Notes under the pieces: model-generated
Told to the model about the DNA's origin: nothing
Seen by the model: only the letters and a program-made list of their open reading frames with translations
Databases searched by the model: none
Translations under genes and position numbers: made by a program
Source of the DNA: Carex sylvatica
Lineage: Eukaryota; Streptophyta; Magnoliopsida; Poales; Cyperaceae
Direction of reading: 5' to 3'
Assembly: GCA_964058845.1 (NCBI GenBank)
Contig: CAXKVR010000354.1
Coordinates: 1-58,974 of the forward strand
DNA: 58,974 nt
Part shown: piece after piece, positions 47,225 to 56,982 of the stretch
Position numbering within the stretch: the stretch's first letter is position 1
Layout: every line of letters begins with the position of its first letter

Positions 47225-47546
47225 GCAGATTTCTAAACCGGGGAGTGAATAACCGGGTGACTTTTCGGTATTCCAAAAACCGGACTTCTATGGCATTTTC
47301 GGTACCCCATTAACCGGTTCCTAATTTCTGGTACACCACTAATCGGTTAACCAATAACCGGACACCTATCAAACTTCCGGTTAACCATTAACTGGGCAAT
47401 TTCAACGAGTCCGGGAAACGGAGGACCGGAAAGATTAGTTATTTTCGGTTATTGGTTAATCGGGTTGGGCAGAAATCAAAATTTAATAAAAAAGGGGGTG
47501 GATTTCATAATTTGTGAATTATTTTGGGCATATATAAAAATTTCGG
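47225..47546 (-). repeat. right inverted repeat of the PMD element
   Basis: Reverse complement of 34513-34770, with a longer run of CCGGTTA-type words (TTAACCGGTTCC, CGGTTAACCAATAACCGG, TTCCGGTTAACC). Confidence 0.8.
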
Positions 47547-48305
47547 TACTTAACACGATATATATATAAATAGAAAAGAAATAATAATTGACTTTATATA
47601 GAGTTCGATTAAAGTTCAGTTAATCAAATCTCAAAAGTTAAATTGATTTTTATTTCAAGTTTGATTTAATTCGATTTCACTAAATCAAGATTATAATCAA
47701 ATTAAGTTAGAATTAAGAGTGAGCAAAAATGGTGCCTGGAAGAAAGGTATTTTGGGTTCGTTATTTCCACTCGTAACAATTGTGAAAAGCGTACAGGATT
47801 CCTCGAGTCCGGATCCTCTTAAATAACTCAAATTTTAAGGTTATATATGAACCATTCGATCAGAATGCGGGCCATCCGGGCTAGTGATTTGCAAACGGGC
47901 CGGTCCATGGGTCCCTCGGTTCTTTACGGTTCGGTCTCTCTTCCGGTCCGGATCCGGTTCTTCATGGTCGGTCCGGATCTATAAGGTTCACGGGATTTAG
48001 GCGGGTCTTCATGGTTCGACCCTGCTAGACGCCTAGACCCGTCCCTTGACCCGGTACGGTCCACGATTCGGGCGGTTCGGTCCTGGACCGTCGGGTTTTT
48101 TCAAGACACTATTCCGGGCCATGCGCAAAAGCAGATCGGACAGTTGGGATCTATACTCAAAATTTGAGTTAACTCAGGTTTCTGAATTGAGATTCCTCTT
48201 CCTAAGTCCTAACCCTGCTGGTTTTACCAAGCAAAAGAGCAATCGATCGGCTTCCCGCCGCTCCCGTGAAAAGAAAACACAACTCAATAGAAGATCAGAT
48301 CTCCC
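47547..48305. other. upstream region of NAA35/MAK10
   Basis: AT-rich to 47840, then GC-rich DNA to about 48110 built from overlapping CGGTCCGG, GGTCC and GGTTC words (for example TCCGGTCCGGATCCGGTTC). This low-order repeat is unlike the rest of the window. The promoter and 5' UTR of the gene should lie here. A frame opening at 48046 overlaps exon 1 in another phase and is not the gene. Confidence 0.45.
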
Positions 48306-51300
48306 ATGGCGACAAACCACACGGGAGTACCAGGAGAAGGTCATGTTTCTCACTCGCCTCCTCGTTTTATCCCGCCTGGAGACGGAGCTATATGGGCTGA
48401 TGCTTCCCATCTCATTGACGCAGCTTGTAAAGGTACAACCAATTAATACTTGCTCATCTCCCTTTTTGATAGGGATTTTTGATAGGTCTGTTTTTATTTC
48501 TCAATTCTCACTGAATGTTTGATTATCGTCTACTTTTTATATGGAACAATGGGGTACTAGGAAGATAGCTAAACAAATTTAGCTATGTCTAAAACTTTGT
48601 TAACAATACTCAATAAACAAGAAATAGACTCGCGGTGCTATCGAGTAGAATCAAACAATTAGCATTTCTCACTTCGCTAAGTTTGATAATTGTAAAGATC
48701 TTTTGTCATTGTTGAAAAGTTCCACGAAGAACTCGGGGTTTCAACTTTTTCGAAAGTACTGTAACCATTGAATAATAGTATATTTTGTAATTCTGTGGCT
48801 TATATCATTGATACTACTGATTGCATACAGCCACATTATTTTCAATTGTTTGTAGTTTTATTCTTTGCTTTCTTTTTAATTATTTGCACTGCTATAGATC
48901 TCCAGGATGGGGATCTCATACATGGAGAGAACTTCAGTCTTTTTGCTGCCATGTCTGCCTTGGAGGTACGCAGGGGCTGATCCAGAAAATTGGGGGGGGG
49001 GGGCTTGATGAATAGGTGCCACATAATTTCATTTATGAGGGTGGCTAATAGTAATAATTTATGTAAAAATATAAAAATTATAAGGCAAAAATAAAAAATT
49101 TCAATGCATGGGGAGGATTGGGAGTTAGGTCCCTTTCCCGTGAACATAGTTTCACCCTTGGAGGTATGCTTGACAGATACTTTTTTTGTATATACTGTTG
49201 CATCAAACAAGAGTAAATCATTTATGCACTTCAATTACTTACTGTCAGATTTTTATTCTAACACCCACCTGCCTTTTTTTTACTTTATGGAATGCAAAAA
49301 TAAAAAAATAATCAGTGTATATATCTCCTTTTTGAGGTCTGGTCTTTCTCTTCTAGATAATGGATCCAAAAATGGATTCTGGAATCGAGAATGGTTACTG
49401 CACAGTTGAAGAAGCTATTGAAGCCGGTGCAGCTCCTGTGCCTCTTAGTTCTGATCGAACGGTTGATGTACAACGTACAATTGATGTCATGGACCACCTT
49501 TTTTCGTGCGAAGTATGTTTCCATGCAATATAAATGTTCTATAGTTCCATGTCTTTGTGAATTCTTAATTTTCAGTCAGTGTCATTATAATAAGTTGAGG
49601 TAACATAGCAGGCCATCAAGCTCTATACTAGTGTACTGTGCATTGAAATATTATATGTAGAATTATCCAAATGTTTCTCAATCCTTACTGAATTTCTAGT
49701 TATACCGGTATGATCAGACGGAGTAAAATTTTATTGGCTTGGATTGGTTGTTTGGATTCGTGCAAAATTCAAATACTATATATGCGCTCATTTATTTTGT
49801 TCTAATTCTAAAAATTATTGTTGCAGGCGACATGGCACAAGGGTTCTATTCTGGCTCAAACATTATTTTCATGTATCTATCTTTTAAGGCCAGAGAGAAC
49901 TTCATCGCATGCTATACTAAATGCATATTGTAGGATTATGCATGCTACATGTAATGAAGTAATAAAGTCTGTATCTAATGCTCGGACTCATGAGGTATTT
50001 TTCATCTCAGACTAGTTCTCTTACCAATTGTAATAATGCTTGTTTATTTTCCAAAGGAAAGTAAGTTAAATTAAATTATTAAAAAGACAGGGTAAAACAT
50101 CTCATGCATTATAGGAAGAGGATCTCTTTGTAATGGCTTATGGATTGCCTTTGAAAGATGAAGACAACGAAAGGTTGCATGCATTTTTGCATTCAATAGA
50201 GGAAACAATTTCTCGTAAGTTGCGTGCTTGCAAGGCCCAACCTCCTTCCAAGAAGAAGCAAATTGAAGGTACAGACAGTTTTGAATTTTTGTCTATGCCC
50301 CTAAAAAAAGGCAAAACATCACTAATGAGAAACAACCTGCATGCCTCTCTATGATATGGCACACACATCTTTACCCTCCTATTTTTTCTTTTTTGTAAAA
50401 CACCCAGATTGGTTCTCTTTTGCTTATCATTTCTATATAGATAGGATAGACACACAGGAAGGAAGAATAGTTTGGGCAAATTTTACCATATCAGGAGGGA
50501 AGAGTAAGACCATATTTTTCATGCTTCCTGCGGGCATGCGTGATATTTCCTAGGTTTTCTCTTTTGATATTGCATTTTTTCACTCTGTAGTTTTCTTTTG
50601 TTTGACAAGAATGCTATTTTCCTCTGCTGCAGATGTTGAACCCCTTCAGACTAATCCGGAGTTGGAAGAGGGATATTGCCGAGCTCTTTTGTGCCGATTA
50701 CGTTTTCGTAAGGTCTTAACCCCGATCATATTATTAATTAAGAACTTTAATTTTGAAGCAGTATCTATAAATGCCTCATTTTGTGCTAACTTTTGTGAAG
50801 TATTGCATTTCACATAAAACTTAAAATGGAGAGAGACCTAAGACATGTAAAATTCTATGTGCTAGGTTCAGTACATTCTATTCAGCCAGCTTAGTAGTTG
50901 TTGCCATATTTGTGACAGTCCCCATATCCCTTTCTTTTTTCGATTCAATATATCTTTTGAGTCATTGTGAGGTGATTCTTTTGTAAAATCTGTGTGTTTA
51001 GTCATGAATATTTTTTTTCCTAATTTACTTTGCTTCCAGAATATATACTAATAATTTTACTTTCAGTATTTTGACCTCCTCTTGGGACACATTAGGAACT
51101 GGCAAGGAAAAGGACACAGCATGGCCCGCAAGTATATCCTTACATGCTTAGCTGAACTTGAAAACATGCGCAAAAATGAAAAGTTCCTTAAATCTCAACC
51201 GCACATCTCTTGTCAAAATGGCCCTGAGACTACCACAACTGCATCAGGATGCAAAGCGATTGGATTTGATGCAACCTTGAATGCCAAGTCGCTTAGCCCT

Positions 51301-54300
51301 GCCCCTCCGCGCGCTGCCAAAATTATTAGCTGGCATGATGTAAGCACAAGTATTTTGTTGCATTTTGCATATATTTCCAGGTATTTTCCTGTCTTTGGGA
51401 AATGTGGGGATAGCTATGGCTGGTACCTTAAGTCCAGGGTATTAAACCTCTATTGTTAGTAAGATACCTGGGCTTGATTTGTTTGTCTTTATCGAGTCTA
51501 AGGTTAAGTGAACGTGTTTTGTAATTTTAAAGGGGCTCTCTATAGCACTAAAACCAAAATTGTACTAAAAAGTGTGGCGATTTGGTTCCATTATATGATA
51601 TCAACTTCTAACCAGATAGTTGTTTTCTATTACTTCTGTTTGGTTCAGTTGGTAAAAAAGATACTGCCATTTGGTCTTCAGGTTGGTTTTGATATTTGAA
51701 AGTGTAAAAAAAAAAAAAAATTTGAAATTTTGTCAGCAACTTACTACAGTCCCTCACCAGACGGATGTTTTTATTTTAAATTGCCATCTACTCTTGCAGG
51801 CTCTGGTATACTTTGAGAAGCTCTTACATGATTTCGACATCCTATGTTCCTTCTCTTTTGATCCCACGCTTGAAAACATTCTTCAATTTGTTGTTGAGTT
51901 CCAGAAATCAAAACCTGATCTTGTTGCTCGAGCTTATCTCCAGGTAGCTTAACATATGCTTCTTTTATCATTGGAACTAATCAGCCTAATATTGCAGCAC
52001 CTACAATTACTAGATTTGCATCTATTATCCAGGGTTTTTGGGTTATGTTCAAGTACACCTGTTCTGCATAACAACAGCCAAGTTAATCAGAAAATGATTA
52101 AATTGCCCCTGAATGTTTGGTATACAATCAAATTTTTTATTTTTTTTTATTCTGGGTCAGAGGTCAAACAAATTTGGAACCTAGTAGTATGCATAATTGG
52201 CTTGAAGGGTAAATAGTTCTGTTCAGAAGTCAAAACTGTCAAAATTTAACTAAACATGCATGTTCTGTCACAGCTGAAAATGTGAGGAATGTTGAACTCT
52301 AATTTCAGTTACGTGAATAAAATTCTTTGCTGTTTAACTTGAACCAGCTTCTCCTGATTCAATTTGGGAAGCTTTATGGACAAGAGTACTTCCATGAAGT
52401 TATTGCGAGGGTTTTGTTATTACCAGATGTTGCTAAAGACAAGGCATTTCAACAAAATGAATTTGTGGTGCAGCTAGGTCAAGTAAGAATTGTGTTATGA
52501 AAAAAGTACATTTTAGTTGGGAGTAAAATTTTGTCTTTCTTTTTCTTGATAAAATTATTTTATGTCTTTATACGCAGCTTTTGATGGTATTGCTCAAAAT
52601 ACTATGCACAAATATTGCATGGCAACGACGCAAGCTTGGAAAAACTTTGCAGGATTGGAGCGTTGTTTCTATACAGGTTTAGGCCCTCCTTTGGGCTACT
52701 ATATTTTACTTTGTCATTCTTGAGTGAAGCTATTATGAACTTAAGCACATGGAGGGTTTGCGAGTCTAATTCAAAAGACTGTCAGATTGGTTTCAAATGA
52801 GGAATTAAAACTGCTGATCTCAATCTACTTGATGAGCCAAGTGTTTTCATTTTTTTAGCTCATTTTATTTAAAGATCAAGATGTTGAAATTTTTTGAGAA
52901 ATGAACGCACAAATGATTTGTTCTTCAATATGTTGATCTTATATAAAACAAACAAAAAAATAATAAAATGGCAAAGCTATCAAGATCAACAGTTTGAATT
53001 CATCATTTAAAACCGATCAGACAGATTTTGAGATTTAAGATCATGAACTCCATCAGTGAGCTTAATCCATAATTATGATGTTTGGTTGAGGACTAAAATT
53101 AAGGAGACATAAATTGGTTATTCTGACCTAAATTATTCATGTTTGGTTGAGGTCTAAAGAGGTAAAATTTGCAAATAGTCACTGAGGACACAACACAAAA
53201 TTAAGGCACCTGGGAGGTGGTTTAGTTTAGGCCAGCTTAACTTTAGGCTTACGCCTAGTTAGGCGAGTCTATTTATTGCTTTTTTGGTGGAATAACTGAG
53301 GCCTAAACCCCCTATTCCATGGCTTAGGCTTCAACTAAACATGGTAGCTTTACTCATCCTCATTATCTTTCTTAAACTCTGATACTGTTTTTGTGAGAAA
53401 CTTAACTTTCTGCTATCTGCAGTTGGAGCTGGCATACAACAGAGAGTTTGGAGAAACACAAAATTCTTTGACAGATGAGGTTACAGTCATTTGGCATTCT
53501 TAGTATTTTAACATCTTCAAATATGGATATGCACCTCCAATAAAAACTATTTTGCAGGGTCTACATGCGAAAGTGTCAAAACGTCTCTTTTTGTGGGCTC
53601 AGGAGCAGACATACTGGATTGCATCTCGTTTCCTCCAGTTAGGGTTTGAACTGGAGCTGTACTCACCTGGCGAGTATTGCATGGTCTACTGGTATATGTC
53701 TGTGGTTTTTGTCCATCTCTTGGAAAAGACCCAACTGCGCTCCATTGCAAACATTGACACAAGTTAGTATTTATCAATCTATGAGTATATCCTGTTGTGT
53801 TGGCTTTTTCGTTAGTTCTTTTTGCTAATTGCACCTCCGGTAATTTAAACTATTTACAAATACGAGTACACAACTCCAACTATTGCAATCCGAAACAAAT
53901 ATATAAGAAATTAAAATGTGCATATTGCTCCCTATTTCTCATATAAAACGATCCAAATAATTTAATAACTAGTTTTTATGAAATAGGAACTAGACATGCA
54001 AATCTGCCTTACTCTAGTTCAATTTGTTGCTTGGGGAAATATTGGCCAGTGGCTGCTCTTTGTGAAATAGCGCCATTTTCTTAAAGAGTAAATAATTCAA
54101 ATAATCCGGATGATCCTATATTAGAGTGTTATAATTTAATGATTTCTACTTTTATTCATAGATTGTCTAATGGAATATTTGGACACTTTTTTTGCTATTT
54201 TTAAGCACGGCAAAAAGGGAAAAAGAAAAGGGATAATCATCTGAAGGATCATTCAAGGGATGCCATTTTTTCACCTTCTTGTTTGTTACTCCAGTGCTAT

Positions 54301-55849
54301 GTTTATCTTTGTGAAGGATTGGCAATGGTATTCTTTAGCTCTTGCTCATAAAAGATAGTTAGGCTGCCTCCAGAATGCAACCCGGAAAATTCATAAACAT
54401 TATTTTCTTTGTTTACTTTTTTAGGTCCTAGCCGCTCTTCGCAATGAAGGCAATGTGTTCAAAATGCCAAATACTTTCAACAGTGAGCACGAGGTTATTA
54501 TAAACTCTCTTTTTTTTCTTCTAGTTTGTAAGGGAATTATATTGACTACTTCGAAACAATTTAAACTTGATTAACTCTTGTTAGACAACTAGACGAGAAG
54601 TTTATGGATCCAGTTGCAAAAGAATAAAGTTTAGGGGCCTCAGGGAAGCCCAACTTGAGGCTCTTTTCTAAATCTTATAATTCATGTGCCAATTTTCCTT
54701 TGCAGAGATTTATACAACATTTTGAGCTCCTCCTAAGAGCACATATTCCTGAACAGATTTCCTTCTCTAGTTTCCATGAATCAACACACCTGGCACGAGT
54801 TTCTGTAAGTATCAATAGATCCTTCAAACTATAATTACTAAAAGAGATTATATAATTAAATAGGTACAGAGTATAGAGCTACAGATTATACAAGTAGTTA
54901 TGTCTGTAAGTATTAAAAAAATCATTACTCAAAGAGATTATAAAGTAAATAGCTACAGAGTTGTACTTTCACTAGTATGTTTTTAGTGACAGGATTAATT
55001 TCTTGTAAATCCTGCAAAACAAGAAATAGAGTGATAGCAAAGAGCTATTGGGCGGCTTATTGCAGAGATTATGTGTGTGGTGGTGGTGGTTTGGGGGGGG
55101 GGGGGTACAGGATATATTTTCAATGTTCAAGGGGGTAGAGGCAATAATTTCTTTGCTTTCTAGGTTTATGCATATGATATCTTGGTTTGCAGGAGGTACA
55201 TGGTAACTCAACATTTCATAGGGATGTGTATGCAACTGTCTTATTATATAACTGTAGTATTCTGGGTGCCAATTTCATCACCTTTTTCTTAATCAAAGGA
55301 TAAAGAAAAATCAGACAGATATGAAGTTGAGTTATCGTCATATTTTGATATCTAAGAAGGATGCTGGGGTTCATTAACTGAGATTCATGAAAAAGTGAGT
55401 GTATGTCAATTGCCAGCTTCGAGTAAAATCTATGCACGCTGCCAATTGTCAACGTCCTGCCCAAATTTCAAAAAAATTCTTTACATGCTCACTTTTTTAA
55501 ATCAGAAAAAACCCTTGCTTATATATAACTAATAGCCAAAGAGCATCTCTTCACTCAAATCATTCCTTGTCCTGTCCTGTGAAACAATCTAACAAAGATG
55601 TCGTTTCAGGATGTAGTAAGGTGTGATTATTTCAAGGAGATTCAAAGGATCACCACATCCCTTAAAGGTAGTTTTGCAGATGTGCCCGAAAAGTTGTTAG
55701 AAATATGCCAGATAGAAAAAGTGGCAGAGCGCAACAGGATAGCCCTAAATGTAATTAATCAACTTGGGGCCAGTGACCCGTCTCTCCGAGTTTCACTTGA
55801 GTTGATGCATCACCCGCATTTTGCTGTTGTGGTGGTCAAACGGTTATGA
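48306..55849 (+). CDS. NAA35: NatC N-terminal acetyltransferase auxiliary subunit NAA35/MAK10, 731 aa, 16 exons
   Basis: Exons: 48306-48432, 48898-48965, 49357-49512, 49827-49994, 50115-50268, 50633-50712, 51067-51339, 51800-51943, 52348-52482, 52578-52676, 53423-53479, 53558-53762, 54206-54327, 54425-54493, 54706-54804, 55610-55849. They sum to 2196 nt, all GT-AG, phases consistent. The start is [14 protein letters not shown] (CCCATGG context). Family landmarks: [100 protein letters not shown] and [10 protein letters not shown]. In yeast and animals this subunit scaffolds the catalytic NAA30 and NAA38 and docks NatC on the ribosome to acetylate Met-hydrophobic N-termini; the plant role is inferred. 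Exon 13 (basic GKKKRDN then ..[15 protein letters not shown]) is short and easily missed. Nothing is broken. Confidence 0.95.
52929..53046. repeat. remnant of the MITE family seen at 28777-29184
   Basis: In NAA35 intron 10. It carries the one-sided phrases CAGTTTGAATTCATCATTT, AAACCGATCAGACAGATTTT and TCAGTGAGCTTAA, matching one arm of the proteasome-intron MITEs. The other arm is missing or unrecognisable. Confidence 0.45.
53139..53342. repeat. possible MITE with CATGTTTGGTTGA ends
   Basis: Left end CATGTTTGGTTGAGG and right end CTTCAACTAAACATG are imperfect inverted copies 204 bp apart in NAA35 intron 10. The interior has palindromic GGCTTACGCC and GGCCTAAACC words. Confidence 0.4.
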
Positions 55850-56370
55850 TTCATAGTTCTTAAAATAGGGATAGGAATAGAAGTCTCATTTGGGAGTTGG
55901 GTAGCCAGATACTGAAGAGTAATTGTACTTGTATTCCAGATGAGATTTCATTTATTTTGTTTTTATTAGTCATATGAGCAAATTTTGTTTAGGTTGCAAT
56001 TTTTTAATTCTGTAAATGTAGTTTAAGTGGTAGGTTGAGATTATGGTACTACGTTGTAATTTGAATTGAAAATTGATACTTGATAAGCTCCTGCGAATTT
56101 TAATATATGCGTAGTTTTATATTGGACATCATATGCATCTGATATGGCTTAGAAACCATTGATATTCACTTGTATCGCTTATAAACCATGAAGAAGGGTA
56201 ACACTAACAGGTGTGCCAGGTCCCCATTTTATTCGCTTCAATGGCCCAAAGCCATTTCTTTCTTTCTTGGGCCTTCCACGGTGCTTTGGAGAGATCAATT
56301 CGCTGTACCCCTTCCAACGCAAACTTCCCTCTTTCCGTTCCATCACTTATTTCATCACTCACGTTGTCTT
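55850..56370 (+). other. 3' flank of NAA35 and possible start of an interrupted gene
   Basis: AT-rich 3' flank to about 56200. A frame from the ATG at 56240 reads MAQSHFFLSWAFHGALERSI, hydroxylated and arginine-containing like an organelle-targeting peptide, and runs directly into the gypsy LTR at 56371. It is only suggestive; no family is recognised. Confidence 0.25.
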
Positions 56371-56930
56371 TGCAGCGTTCTCAGATCCAGTTACTCAATC
56401 ACAGAAATAGGCAACAGAAAATATCAATTTTACTGATAAAAGCGAACTAGTCGCTGAAGATACAATGGATAACAACGAAATTCATTCAAGTATTCAGATA
56501 ATCGATAGATATTGGATACGCAGATCCCTTTGCCTTATATAGGCAACACTACAGCAAAAACAAACGCTAAAAAGCACTAATTATTTACCTATACTCACTA
56601 CTGCTTTAACACATCAGCAATTTAGTTAACGAGACAAAGGGGCTGACTTGGCACAACGAACTCTCTAATTACCTGCAGAATTGTCGCTTCCTGCATCTCC
56701 ATTTGCGACAGTCTCCATTCCCCCAGTTATGACTTTTGGGCCCCTCTCAACAGTGACAGAAGTGACCCTGCCCTCTCGCTCTTCAATAATGCACTGGGCC
56801 CTCTCTTCAAAGACACAATTGAACTGCTCGGGCTGCCCAAGAATTCTGTTTGCCCCAATCGCTTCTTCTTCTTCAATTAGAAATTGAGTCGCTTTAACAA
56901 TCAACCCCAAATTGAAGGGGCCTCGCTGCA
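56371..56930 (-). repeat. 3' LTR of the gypsy element
   Basis: On the minus strand it starts TGCAGCGAGG and ends GAACGCTGCA, a 7-bp inverted end TGCAGCG/CGCTGCA. It has a TATA box TATATAAGG (complement of 56533-56541). The partner LTR is outside the window, so the left boundary rests on the inverted end alone. Confidence 0.75.
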
Positions 56931-56982
56931 CTCCCTCCCCCTTATCAAAATTCGTGACCTCACGAATAAAATTGAGATATTT

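Larger units (their letters stand above)
34513..47546 (+). mobile_element. TIR element carrying a plant mobile domain gene (older host of the copia insertion)
   Basis: Long inverted repeats bound this block. The left reads CCCAAAATTTTATATATGCC; the right, reverse-complemented, reads CCGAAATTTTTATATATGCC. The match then continues for roughly 250 bp (TTTCTGCCCAA..CGGTTA.CCAATAACCGAAAA; TCTTTCCGGTCCT). The flanking 9-mers TATTTTAAA and TACTTAACA agree at 6 of 9 positions, compatible with an old Mutator-type duplication. Without the nested 9.7-kb copia the element is about 3.3 kb. Its only recognisable gene is a broken PMD gene (36087-46870); no transposase was found. It is therefore probably non-autonomous and related to PMD-carrying MULE-like elements, but the superfamily is inferred. 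Confidence 0.72.

Noticed and set aside
48046..48522. 158-codon plus-strand frame overlapping NAA35 exon 1.
   Set aside because: Different phase from the NAA35 exon; the upstream part is low-order GC-rich repeat.
55093..55105. G13 run (also G12 at 48992-49003 and C12 at 22067-22078) as possible regulatory structures.
   Set aside because: Single homopolymer runs in introns or intergenic DNA; no G4 pattern of four tracts, and lengths are prone to sequencing error.
56665..56931. 88-codon minus-strand frame in the gypsy LTR.
   Set aside because: It spans LTR U3 sequence, begins without ATG and has no known counterpart.
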